Shown: one piece after another, positions 46,384-57,200 of the stretch | Layout of the letters: every line of letters begins with the position of its first letter | Numbering within the stretch: the stretch's first letter is position 1 | Source: Seiridium cupressi | Taxonomy: Eukaryota; Ascomycota; Sordariomycetes; Amphisphaeriales; Sporocadaceae | Assembly: GCA_036674765.1 (NCBI GenBank) | Contig: JARVKI010000006.1 | Span: forward strand, 434,001-498,000 | DNA: 64,000 nucleotides | Direction: 5' to 3' | Position numbers and translations under genes: made by a program | Notes under the pieces: generated by a model | Database searches by the model: none | Told to the model about the DNA's origin: nothing | Seen by the model: the letters and a program-made list of their open reading frames with translations, nothing else

Positions 46384-49119
46384 TCAGGACGGCTCCTCGG
46401 GCTTATCTGCCATTGGCGAATCCGACATGTGGATATCGGCTGTAGTCGGTGATTTCGCCTCCTCCACGATAGCGCTGGGCGCTTTGAGCAACGATCCTGA
46501 TGGCTTTGTCGACGCTGCCTTGCTCATCCTACTCTTGTAATCGCTTAAGCTGAGCTTCTTCTTGACCGGGCTAGGATTGACAGCCACGCCATTCACAGCG
46601 GTGGGGCCAAAAGGACTTGTCATGGTGCTAGACGAAAAGGGCGACTGTGTGAAAGTTCCACTCGCCGACATGGGCGTGGTTGCAGGGGATGCTACCGTTG
46701 CACTGTTGGTAAAGGTAGGAACCGGCGGCAACTGGACGCGGAGCTCCGGAGACTTGAGCTTTACGTAGGGAAACGTAGAGACGTCAGTAGGTGAAATAGA
46801 CCGCATGTGTGTCGGAGACACCATGGCAGCATCAACCATGACAGCATCGCCGTTTTGGTCAGCTTTGATTTGTTCCTTGCCAGCCACCGGCGAGAAGAGC
46901 CGACCATTTAGCTCTTTGGGCGAGTCGAGGTCCATTTTCACCATCGCAGAAGTTACCGAAGTAGGTGAGCCTCCCGAAAGTCGTCGTTGCTCTTCCCGAT
47001 CGGCTCGCAAGCGATGGCGGTTTTCTAGTAAACGCTTGGAGAGGGACACAACACGCCTCTTGACCTTGGGTGTCTGACGGGCCGGACTGAACCACTCCCC
47101 ATCTACGGGATCTGTCTGAACGGCGCTGTCGCAATATTCTGGTCGTGGGCCCTCTGAGGAATGTCGAGATGGAATGGGTATTGAGCCATGCCTCGACGAG
47201 GGGTGTTTCCAAGCAGTGACACTGTGTGGTGAGCCAGACATGCTCCGGTTGGTACTAGCGTCAACGTAACGCCGCTCGCCTATGCCGTTTATCTGACTTG
47301 AGGGGTGGCCCGAGGAGTTTCTTTTCGACTTCCAGGTAGTCGAGCTGGTGGTGCCATCTGAAGTCCTCTTCTTTTTCCGCGGAGGTTGTTGCTGCTGCTC
47401 CATCCGCCGAAAGGAATCTTCGACCATGGCCACTTTCCGTTTGTCTCTGTCGGTTGGTTCCGTGAGTATGCCTAGAGTATCAAAAGATCCTTGTCGCGCT
47501 GGTGTCATGTCTCGGCTGGGCGGCTTGCTGTGTGACGAGCCCGAATCGTTCTCCGCCCCATCTTCGCCGTGCCCCTCACTAGCGGCACGGCTGTTTGTGG
47601 TCGTGGGCGAGATGGCATGTGTCTTGGGCTTGCGTGTCTTCTTTTTGTTCCCGGACTTTGTTTGGGAACGATTGATGTACTTCTTGTAGAATCGCACAAA
47701 CGCGCAATCCGAGCCGAGGTCGCAAGCGCACCCGCCGTGTTCCGACAAGATCTGGAAGAGCCAAGTGTGAATGCCTTGATAATCTTCCACCTCGTTAGGA
47801 TCATAGTCAGGCTGTTCGGGTATTTCTTCGTCGCCCAGCCCGAGGAGCTGGAGAGTCCTCCTCCCGCGCTCACCGCGCTCGAGGCGGAAGTCCCAGCCGA
47901 TGGTGATTTGCTCGTTGGGTGCGATCCGTCGATCACTGACAAGCCAGAAATGATACTCGGATCCACCTGATAGGTACGTTTCCAAAGTAGCATTCGGTCG
48001 ACAGCTTCTCCGCACGTAACGGGCAAGCGAGCCTTCTCTCCTGGTGTCGATGTATAGCGGCAATTCGGGATGGAAGAACACAAATGGTAATGGAGAACTC
48101 AAAAGGTCCCATTGGTTGCCTTCGTCGCTACAGTAATCTTTCTGATAGCCCAACTGGCCATTGAGCTCTACAAGTGGTGTATCTTTTTCGATGGAAGAGG
48201 GGGTCGTAAGATATTGCCAATGCAGCATGGTATCGGGTGTGGACATTTGCTTCTTGTGCGAAACCACCGGCGTGCGCTTGATCGCATCGATGTCCGGTGG
48301 TAACGGCTGGAAGACATCCTTAAATTCGCAACCGCAGTCGTGCTGTAACTTCTCGTGGTCCCGTAACCAGAGCGACAAGACGTTGGAGATTTCGAGGCTG
48401 GCGAATGAGTTGGTCTGCACGATCTGAATATCGCGATCATCATTGTAAAGTGTCAGAAAGCTGTCGGAATAGTGGTGAATCTCACTGTCAGCTGGAATGT
48501 CGGGAGGCGTCGTAGCAGGACTCGGAGGATGGGCATGGGAAGTCTCATGCCTTTGACCGTAGGAGGGGCTACGTTTCGCTGTTGAGCTGATCGACTGGCT
48601 TGAGCGATGAGTGCTCTTGGTCTTCTTGTGACCCTGCTGTTCAGTGGACTGCTTTGTGTTGGTATCAGAACCACTATGACCATTTATCTGCAAATCTGGT
48701 TTCGACTTCTTTTTATGGCTCTTGGTCGGCGGGCGCTTCGGTTTCCTCTCGGAGAGGTCCTCGGTGGTGTGGATTTTGACTCGTCGCAGCTTTTGCCGCT
48801 CAATGGCACTGTGGCGATCGATGGGTCGAGGTTTGCACTCGACACAGGAGTGTGCGAAATCCTCTCGATAAGCTTCCTGGATATTATTTGGGTAGTAACA
48901 CTCGATGTGCTGCCATGTGTCGCACTGTTCACAGTAGATAGTATTCCCGTCATCGTCAGCGAAATTGCAGATACATTTGATCGTGTACGGCTCTTCCTCG
49001 ACCGTCTCGACCTTACTGGACACATGATGCAGCAGGATCGGTGTCGACTTTGGACCGAGGACGGTCGTCTGACTCGGAGGCACTATGTGTGTCAACAGAG
49101 AATGCGGCTTCTCTGTCAT
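46384..49119 (-). CDS. set3: PHD finger-SET domain protein, Set3 type (histone deacetylase complex subunit)
   Basis: Uninterrupted 911-codon frame from ATG 49119. The PHD finger (about residues 48-96) shows CICNFADDDGNTIYCEQC, DTWQHIECYY and CVEC, the C4HC3 pattern that reads H3K4 methylation. The SET domain (about 330-450) has FVFFHPELPLYIDTRREGSL, ARYVRRSCRPNATLETYL and IAPNEQITIGWDF. In active SET enzymes the corresponding motifs are close to NHxCxPN and ELTxDY; here RRSCRPN and QITIGWD deviate, as in the Set3/UpSET/MLL5 group, which recruits histone deacetylases rather than methylating. Long Ser/Arg/Lys-rich disordered stretches lie on both sides, with PRKKKRTSDGT-like basic motifs that could localise it to the nucleus. 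The 5' flank is unusually long and gene-free. Confidence 0.9.
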   Translation of the reverse strand: MTEKPHSLLTHIVPPSQTTVLGPKSTPILLHHVSSKVETVEEEPYTIKCICNFADDDGNTIYCEQCDTWQHIECYYPNNIQEAYREDFAHSCVECKPRPIDRHSAIERQKLRRVKIHTTEDLSERKPKRPPTKSHKKKSKPDLQINGHSGSDTNTKQSTEQQGHKKTKSTHRSSQSISSTAKRSPSYGQRHETSHAHPPSPATTPPDIPADSEIHHYSDSFLTLYNDDRDIQIVQTNSFASLEISNVLSLWLRDHEKLQHDCGCEFKDVFQPLPPDIDAIKRTPVVSHKKQMSTPDTMLHWQYLTTPSSIEKDTPLVELNGQLGYQKDYCSDEGNQWDLLSSPLPFVFFHPELPLYIDTRREGSLARYVRRSCRPNATLETYLSGGSEYHFWLVSDRRIAPNEQITIGWDFRLERGERGRRTLQLLGLGDEEIPEQPDYDPNEVEDYQGIHTWLFQILSEHGGCACDLGSDCAFVRFYKKYINRSQTKSGNKKKTRKPKTHAISPTTTNSRAASEGHGEDGAENDSGSSHSKPPSRDMTPARQGSFDTLGILTEPTDRDKRKVAMVEDSFRRMEQQQQPPRKKKRTSDGTTSSTTWKSKRNSSGHPSSQINGIGERRYVDASTNRSMSGSPHSVTAWKHPSSRHGSIPIPSRHSSEGPRPEYCDSAVQTDPVDGEWFSPARQTPKVKRRVVSLSKRLLENRHRLRADREEQRRLSGGSPTSVTSAMVKMDLDSPKELNGRLFSPVAGKEQIKADQNGDAVMVDAAMVSPTHMRSISPTDVSTFPYVKLKSPELRVQLPPVPTFTNSATVASPATTPMSASGTFTQSPFSSSTMTSPFGPTAVNGVAVNPSPVKKKLSLSDYKSRMSKAASTKPSGSLLKAPSAIVEEAKSPTTADIHMSDSPMADKPEEPS

Positions 49120-49837
49120 AATCTAACAGGACACCTCACAGGGTGCTTCGATGTCCGGAGGGAATAGTGAAGAGGTTTACCGTCCTGGTCGGGGTGGCAT
49201 GACGAAGCCCTTCCTGACACGACGCAGAAGGACGGTTTCGAGGGTGCGTGCCGAAAACAAAATGGCTACTTGTGTCGACCATCCGTTGAGTTCGGTATGT
49301 TATTATCGTCGCTTGGGTGCAGTTGTCGATGTTGTCGTCAGGTGGTGGGCGATTCGTTGTCGAGATTCGAGATCGAGGACGGGTGAGACCACGACACAAA
49401 GGACACAGCTAGTATACAAGGGCTTTCGTGGACTGGGACAATGGTAGACAACAGAGTACAGTCGCAAGGGCCAGAATATGCACCAGAGAGGACGTCCCGG
49501 CTCGTCGCTGGGCGCAGAGAGCAAAGGGAGAATCTGACTTCGGAATCGTGGGTATGTGGTGAATGGGGCCAAGTTGACTTCAAGGTTGCGCCTTGGGAAC
49601 GGAGTACAGTGTCGTGGGGAATGGGTGGATTACAGATAAGCGGTAGGTAAATCGCATGAATTCGGGGAGTTTGGCTCGTCAAAAAGGGTTGTCGTCGCGT
49701 CGAAGTCGAGTAAAGGGAGAGCTGAATTGAAAAAAACGGGGGATGGGAAGGGTCGACAGAATGAGTGAGAGACGGGATTGAGGAGAAGGTTTGAAGGAGG
49801 GAAAGCGAAAAGGCTTGCGCCCAATGGCAGACGGCCT

Positions 49838-49850
49838 GGGGGGGGGGGGG
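49838..49850 (+). repeat. Poly-G tract, 13 nt
   Basis: Thirteen G in a row followed closely by ATGGGGG. On the minus strand, the sense strand of the SET3-like gene, this is a C tract in the upstream flank. Confidence 0.85.
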
Positions 49851-49950
49851 ATGGGGGAGAATTGGAGCGGAGCACAGCACGCTGGTGCAGCACCAAGCAT
49901 TCACCCAACGCTGCAGCACCCAATTTTGGTAGTGGACGGATACAGGAAGG

Positions 49951-49992
49951 ACAGCAGCAGCACCGGCACCAGCACCAGCACCAGCACCAGCA
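49951..49992 (+). repeat. CAG/CAC hexamer microsatellite
   Basis: About 42 bp of CAGCAG followed by repeated CAGCAC/CACCGG units. Antisense frames read it as alternating Gly-Ala or Val-Leu, which explains the apparent low-complexity protein there. Confidence 0.8.
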
Positions 49993-51000
49993 ATGCGCAA
50001 CCTGTGCTGTGCAGAACAGCGCAGTACAGTGGCAGGCTAGGGAATTGGGGGCATCCTGTTGTGGGTGCTTGAAAGGTTTCGTTCAGCGCGCAAAAACATC
50101 CATGGCTGTTCTGCTTTCGCTCTCTGTTGTGGCCAAGTCCCGTTCTTGTCTTGAACCTGGATGCCGACGCGCATGAGGTGGGCTGGGCTGGTGCTGCTGG
50201 TGGTGCTGTAGCCTCTTTTGGTGCTGAACATAAGGAACTCGACGATTGAGACGCCCACGGGCAAAACATGAAACTCTTACCTGCTTACTTACATAATCTG
50301 GCCGGTAGCAACTAGACACTGACTGCATCGCAGGAGATTGCAGAATGAAGAGGGAAAAGCGCCGTCGATGGCATGTCCTCTCGAGCAACTGCAGCAAGAG
50401 GGTGACTTTTGAGGGCCTGTGACAAATTGATCGAGAGCGAGTCCATGGCACCATCCCAGATCCCACAGGAAGCCGCCGCTGGCTGAGGGCGGGCCAATTG
50501 GCGTCCGTCCAAGGGTTCACCAGGCGGGGAGAAGGGGGAGGGAGAGAGCAAAGTGCGAATGCAGGGAGTCCAAAGCCCAAGCGAAAGCCGCCGCCGGTTG
50601 CATTGTCAGATTGCCACGACACGGCCAATCAGGAGGCGGCCCAGCAAGAGCTAATCCCCTTGCGTGCTAGGGTACGGCGGTCGAGTTGAGACATATGCGC
50701 AACTTCTCGTACCCCTGTCTTATGCGTCCTGCCTGCTGACGACTGTATCTTACAAATGGCGGAGGTGGGTTAGCTGCCTCAGGCCCCTCCCGCTTCCGCT
50801 CCCGTCATCGCTTCCAGGTAGAATGCGTGTGAATGAGCGCGAAAGGGCGGAGGAGATGGCGATGCTCTACAGTTTTGTGCTGTCGAGGTAATGGGGGCTC
50901 AGCCAAGTTCATGTCCTAGTTGGAACGTCGTCGCAGCATGGATAGACCTGTTGCTTTCGTCTCTGGCCTTCGTAACGCAGCCTCGAGAGAACACAGCGCG

Positions 51001-54000
51001 GGAAAGGGGGTCGAGCGAGCAGTAGGGCGCAAGACGTTTGCTGTTGACGAACTCTCGACGTAGTTGACACAGGCAGGCAGGTTGTTAATTGCGAGGGCGG
51101 AGGACATGTTATGACGAAACCGTCAGCAACATGCGCGGCTAATCTTGTGGACTCCATGGTGACTGGCCGACACAGTGCCAGCATCGCCTCTTGAAAGTCG
51201 CGAAAAGTTTGGCACAGCCCGGGTCAGAAATGCAGAGTCTAGGCCAGAAAGGGGTCGGCCTGCATGCCAGTCGGCAAGTTGGTTTTCAGCCTGCCTAGTT
51301 ATCCCTCGGAACACTCCTCTCATTTCCCGCCCGCACCGTGACAGTCGTGCGTTGGAGTTATCTCGGGTCGCAATTCACTGCTTTCTCTGGCTCATCGTTT
51401 GTAGCGAGACATTCCCGTACTCATCTCGTACCTTGTTGAAATGATCGAGTTGTCCTTGGAACACCCAGTAAAAGCCCCTGGGTGAAGCACAATCTTGCGC
51501 CCTGCTTTTCGGTAACACATCCTGATTGGTCTATTTCTGTTGACTCACTGGTCTTGATCTTGTCGCATGTCGGGGCGATATCGCATTGTTGTCGAGGTTG
51601 CTTTCCCCTCTCCCTCGGGGACGGGGTACGTGCCAGTAAGAAATCGATTCGTAGGGTATTACCTATCCATACGCCGATCTTTTGACGTTAGAATCTCGAT
51701 ACGAAACACCGAACGTACACTCCATGCTCTTAGACTCAAGGAAGTCCTTGGCTGGCTAGTGTAAAACTCTGATAAGCCAGCCTGCCTTACCATCACGGGG
51801 CTAAGGGTAAAGTTTCGAACGGATGTGAGTTCAGGATGAATGGACGGAATGGTTGCTCCAGAGAAAACGTACCTATGCCCACCACAAGATGCTAGAACTC
51901 GGGAAGACGATGCTTGGTGTATCGTTACCTGAAAGGTTTTCACGAGACAGCCGTCCGTCTGGTTCCCATCAGAAGATCTGGCAACTATGGATGTCAAACC
52001 ATCAACTCGCTGAAGAGCCACATGTACTCGTTCGCAAACGCAAGAGCCAACTACTGTTATTGACATTATTGCTTATGCCGGGAATGCTTCGACGGGATCT
52101 TCTATTGTTGTCTAGCAGCTACGCGTGCGGGTGTGACACGCGACAAATGCTGGAAAAGTCTGCGCTACGAAACTACTCAACAAGACCAGCTACAAGTCTT
52201 GCCGTCTACACAGTAGACTCTCTGCGTTTGACAAGAACACGTACGGTGCTCTGATGAAGCTGCTCACTTCTGTTTGTGGTTACCTTACAATGTTCAGCCA
52301 ACACCACGTGCTGTCTGAATCGGAATTCCCGTACCCATAAAAGCCAACACAGAAGCAAAGACAAGCGAAGAGCATAGTAACAAAGGTGTTCTTCATCGCT
52401 ACTTTTCAGCTCAGTGTCCAAGGCAGCAAGCATATTCCAAACGCAGCTGCGACGCAAATGCTAGAAATAATGCCAAAGAATCCGACGAACCCTCAAAGTT
52501 GGTAGAGGCCAAACACGCATCTGTCTACAGTCCTACCTGCTCAAGGCTTCATCTTCCTCATGGCCATGCTCAAGGCATGATTCATAACGAAAAAGACGGG
52601 TGAAATCAAAAATTCCGAGACCGGCGTCCCCGAAGGAAAGTCGGAAAGAGATCATGCCACGATGTGCAATGCAGAAGATCTAATTCAGTGCAACGCATGC
52701 TTGAGCGCGTCCCACTGCCTCAAGGTAAGTATAAGGAGGAAAGTTCAATTCCAGATCGAGGGAAGAAGAGAGAGCTTTTATACCCAGGAGAAGGGGGGTT
52801 TTGGTTGCTGGGTGATTGTGAGGCGTCATTTCGTTGCAGATCCACTAAGCCCAATTTGGGCAGTCTGCAATTCACTCAAGCAGAAGCACAGTCCACCAGA
52901 CAGCAATTATCCAACAGATTCCAGGGCTGATTGGCTGATCCTGATTTTTGTTGAATATTCAAATTGAATTTCGGCACTGATTTCATATCCGCATGCCCAT
53001 ACGGGCTTGAATCACTGTTTATACTGCTGCACCTCAGTTTGTTAGGCCAAATTGAGACTAGTGCAGGATTCAAACCAATCAGCACAGATCGCCAACCGAC
53101 CATAGTGGGGTGCCGCAGTGAATTGCTGGCCAATCCCTGCACGCTCGGCCTAAAATTCAACCTCACTTCAACCTTGTGGCGGCTCGTTCAGAACCTACTC
53201 AAGGTTTTTCGGAAGATGAGTTGATTTTTGGCGTTGACCTTAGCTTTGACTTAGCAAGCCGATTAGCAACCGGGGTGGAAATGACCTCTTGATAATAACA
53301 AGGAGTAGCACTGCCTACAATGTAGCAGAGGTGAAAGCAGCTTTACCAAGAGCTTTTCCCTTTCTTTCTCTCTTTCTTTTTCGGATCCCCCCGCCCCTCC
53401 CCCAAGGAAAAACAAAATTATCTTCCTCTCCCTCTTCAATCTATAGAGGTCCTGGTTCCATAGCCTTCTAATTTAGCAATGGAGGTGGAATACATAATGA
53501 TTTTTGCGACCGAGTAACCGTTTGCTGGAGGGCTTTCTCCAAAGCACCACTGATTATTGCAACAACTAAATGGGAAGCCCCCGATTGATACGAGATACTT
53601 CAGCATCCTTCAATAAGTACATGTAACTCGTCCTTTCAATCATGTTGAAATCCCTCATTGTTCTTAGTCGTCTTAGTTGTCGCCCTCCACTCCCTCTACA
53701 CAGGAGACCAAGCGTCGGGCCAGCAAGCTGCACCCACAGTCTACATAAAGTGGGCTGTAATGAGGGAAGAAGAAGGAGGAAAGTATGATGTTTTCCGTGT
53801 CACGTTTTACGTTGCTATTTCCACAAATGAACAAGATTGAAAGACACCTTTAGATAACTACAATCGAACTTTGGGTTCGATAATCTGGATGGCTAAACGT
53901 GAAACTGTATAACTGTCCTAAGTGCATGTTTTATGTCCTAGAACAACTTGGATTACCAGAGCGTCTTTATAGTCTCTAAGTTTAAGAATGTAGACAACCC

Positions 54001-54044
54001 CTTTATCGTAAGGTAGGATCTGAGGAATGAGGTAGATTTGGTAC
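51001..54044. other. Long gene-free interval before the amidase gene
   Basis: About 3 kb with only short frames. It includes a pyrimidine-rich stretch at about 53350-53410. From about 53500 the sequence is AT-rich. No transposon, RNA gene or conserved coding motif was recognised. Confidence 0.45.
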
Positions 54045-56093
54045 CTAGCTTGCTGTCTTGTTCGGATCGGACCCAATATATAGGTACCCATCGGCGTCCG
54101 GATTCAGAAATACAGGCCTAGGTCTTCCACCGACAAGATCCTCGATGGCGGATCCAAATCTAATGAGTTTGTCTTCCCGGAAGGCTCTATGAACAACTGC
54201 GAGACCAAAGGGAACGCCTATTCAAGTTAGTATTACGTGCGTCACGATTACGGACTTGCAACATTTACCGTTGGTGTCAACTCCTACCGGAATTGTTATC
54301 ATAGGGTATCCTGCGATCAAAGTCGGGTTAGATCGCAATCGCAACCAAGGTGAACAATCTTGAAACCTACCAGCTTGGGCAGCAATCTGTACTGCCACCC
54401 CGCCATCAGCTTGCACGGGGACGAGAAGACCATCAAGCTCAATGCCATCTACCAACAGGGCTTTATCCAAGCCCTCCTCGCGTGTCTTCTGGCGAATGTA
54501 GTCAAGGGCTGAGTGGTAAACATCGTCTTCGACACCTTTGGACTCCATGCTCCGATCAAAACTGTCTTGCCCGGTAGGCCATGCTTGATGTGTCCGAGGT
54601 ATACCACCTTCATATTCTGTGTACTTTATGTTGTATGCGATGACATCCTCCAGACTTCTAATGTTGTTTGGATTCGTGACCAGTTTCGATAGGTATCTCT
54701 TCAAGTCGTTGTAGAAATCGACCTTGACCACTGTGTATTCCGATCGTTCTGGGTGGCCAATACTTGAGGGGTAGTCCCTAGCTCTGGTTAATAATGATCG
54801 ATTCCACATAATAGAGAATGTATAGTACCAATCCCAGTGGCCATCTTTGGGTACAATTTCCTCGATGCTTGGAATATTGACAGAGTGTATCTCAGCGCCT
54901 GCATCTCGAATCCTGCTGATTATGTTCTCCAGTCCATGGCGTTGCACTTCATTACTTTCAGTTGATGCGGCCTTCTCCCAGATTCTGAGCCAAGGTACTC
55001 CAAATTTTGCACCCTTCAACGCGTCTCTGCTAGCTAGATATGGTGCAGAGGAAACATTGCCGTCACAGAGGCCATCTAGGGCAGCGGCTGCATCCTTCAC
55101 ATTTCGGCCAAAACTGCCTACTGTGTCAAAGGTATGCGACTCGGGTACTACGCCTTCACAAGATGTCAAGCTAGGCGTCGGCTTGATACCGACAATGCCA
55201 CATCGATCAGCGGGAAGGATGATCTATACTGATCAGTATCTGGAGAAAATGGGAGCTAGCACATCACTTACACTTGAGTCAGTTTCTGTACCAATGCTGA
55301 ACGCGCACATATTCGCCGCCACGGCTATTGCCGAGCCTGAGCTCGATCCGCCAGCGTGTTCCGCGAGGTTGTAGGGGTTCCTGCTCTGACCTCCTCGACT
55401 CGAATAGCCCTCTGCACTGACCGTTTCAGTCGCAACTTGAAGTAGAGAAAGACAGGAGTGCCATCATACTAGTATGTAGCTCGCATAGAAGCCCATTGTG
55501 ACATGTTTGCATGGCCCAGCAGCACGGCGCCCTTCTCCCTTAGAAGATGGACAACATGGGCATCAGCAGGCACTTCGGCACCAATTAACACTACACAATG
55601 AGATCAGCAGACGTAAAGCCCACTGTAACTTCGACAATCTTACTGCTCGAGCCCGCTGTTGTCTCCATCTTGTCCTTCGTTGCAACATTCTGTGACCAAG
55701 GGGATGAGCTGGTGATCTGTCTCGGACCCTCTTTACTGAGGAGTTGTTACAGGTCGGTTAGAACATACGTCCTTGACTAGGAAAGGGATGCCATGCAGAA
55801 GCCCACGAATTCTGCCCGTAGCTCGTTCAGTATCGCGCTCCTTTGCAATATCCAATGCATCGGGGTTGACCTCAATCACAGCACTGTCGTTATTATCAGT
55901 TAATTAGGAGGTAGTCCAGGTCACAGGGTGGGAGATAATACCGAAGCCGCGCGTTGAGCTTCTTGATGCGGGCAAGATAGCAATCGGCTAGGTCATGAGC
56001 TGAAAACTTGTCATCCGTGAGCCACTGTTGCAAGTGCTCAATCGTGGCCTCCTCAATGTCTACCCCACGGCACGTGGGCATTTGCGTATCCAT
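54045..56093 (-). CDS. Amidase-signature family enzyme (fungal acetamidase/glutamyl amidase-like)
   Basis: Eight exons on the minus strand: 56093-55942, 55883-55769, 55689-55644, 55590-55470, 55416-55272, 55223-54371, 54310-54269, 54217-54045; 548 aa, introns of 48-79 nt. It hydrolyses an amide bond by the Ser-cisSer-Lys triad. Seen: GIPFLVKDNVATKDKMETTA (catalytic Lys in VKD), LLGHANMSQWASM, GYSSRGGQSRNPYN, then EHAGGSSSGSAIAVAANMCA with the cis-Ser and FSIGTETDSS leading to IILPADRCGIVGIKPT with the nucleophile region, and near the end ALAGYPMITIPVGV-like AQAGYPMITIPVGVDTNG and GVPFGLAVVHRAF. The lack of any of these exons breaks a conserved motif. No signal peptide is evident, so probably cytosolic. 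The substrate is unknown; related fungal enzymes act on diverse amides, so I give no symbol. Confidence 0.9.
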
Positions 56094-57196
56094 AATGCTA
56101 ATCGTGTCAAATATTCCTCGCAGGCTAATCGAGATATCAAAATTGGGAGAGCATGCAAGTTGCAAAGACGGTAAGCAGAGGTGGTGTTTGGTGATGCTGT
56201 GTAACTTAAGACTTCGTACAATATTTAGCCTTGCAACACGCCTGGCCAGCTTTGCCTGCTCTGCGATGGCTTGGGTTTGTCGACACTTCCAGTTTGAGGA
56301 CCCTATTAAAAATACATTTATTCCTATTAAAATACTATGCAGCAAATTCAAAGAGTCAAGACCGGATCCGATATTGGTCGGAGGTAATAAAATGCTGTAA
56401 GGCTGTGATGTGATGTAAACGTAGCGGTATCGCTCAAATCACAGGCGCAAGCCAACGGACTTTCCCACCGAGTGTTAATGCTTTCTTGCATGTGATTGGC
56501 AGGGAACGAACAAACCAAGCGCCAATATCTCACTCATAGACACATTGAATGCTATTGAGAACTATGGTCTGAAACTTTTGAATAACCTGATTGAAAGGTT
56601 GAGACCATGAGACCTGACAGCTTTGTGCCTGAATTTGATAGTCTAACTAACTGCAGCGTGGCGTGTGCTGTTCATGCGTTGGCAAAGGTTACTGTAGTAA
56701 AGAGTGTGGACACCAGCAATGCATTGCATTCCGACTTTCCCTAGTATAGTACACCTTTTGAGATCTGCTGGAGTGACACAGGGTACCATATGAGTTTTAT
56801 ACCCAGGGGATAAACGGCTCTTGGCCACGGATCTTCTTATATGGTTGAAAATCGGCAGTTGATGAACGTTTGTGACCCAACATTGGTTGCATCCGCAGTA
56901 CTCCTGTTCATTGAGGTACGACGTAGAATGGACCCTGCCGTCTGAGTCCGGTTTGATGTCACCGCCCCGCCCACACCCGCTAGGCTTGACCGGTAGCGGT
57001 TAGGCTTCCAGGGCTATCGAGGTTCTCTTATCGCCATTTGACTCACGAGAATGCTTCATAACGTTGTACATTTGGCAAATAACCCCCGGACTTATTGCCT
57101 CCTTGATCCAAAGCTTTTCCTTTGCAATGTTTGTATCCTGAGAGTACACAAAATCCGTGAGTGACCGTCCTGGCCTCACAGGATGAGCGGTGCGAC
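56094..57196. promoter_or_regulatory. Divergent region between the amidase and N-acetylglutamate synthase genes
   Basis: 1.1 kb holding both promoters. The right end has three short upstream open frames before the synthase start (see the separate entry). No other feature is recognised. Confidence 0.4.
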
Positions 57197-57200
57197 ATGA
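57052..57200 (+). promoter_or_regulatory. Upstream open reading frames before N-acetylglutamate synthase
   Basis: Three ATG-led short frames precede the main start: one of about 38 codons from about 57052, a four-codon frame near 57130 (MFVS) and a five-codon frame 57183-57200 (MSGAT). The last stop, TGA at 57198-57200, overlaps the main ATG at 57197-57199 as ATGA, an arrangement that permits termination-reinitiation. Whether they lie in the mRNA depends on the unknown transcription start. Confidence 0.4.

Larger units (their letters stand above)
49120..51000. other. GC- and purine-rich flank upstream of the SET3-like gene
   Basis: Overlapping long open frames occur on both strands at once (49338-50000, 49630-49923, 50083-50628 on minus; 49778-50176 on plus). 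Their translations are low-complexity, and none shows a domain. The pattern fits a long 5' leader or promoter with skewed base composition. It contains a G13 run and CAGCAC/CAGCAG repeats. Confidence 0.45.

Noticed and set aside
49338..50000. 220-codon minus-strand frame
   Set aside because: Starts in the CAGCAC repeat (alternating Gly-Ala) and is low-complexity; overlaps other open frames, as expected from skewed composition.
51853..52254. 133-codon frame in the large gene-free region
   Set aside because: No recognisable domain, no splice partners, and no codon pattern setting it apart from background.
57052..57166. Arginine attenuator peptide type upstream frame
   Set aside because: The encoded peptide does not resemble the conserved attenuator, which belongs to the CPS small-subunit gene, not to this synthase.
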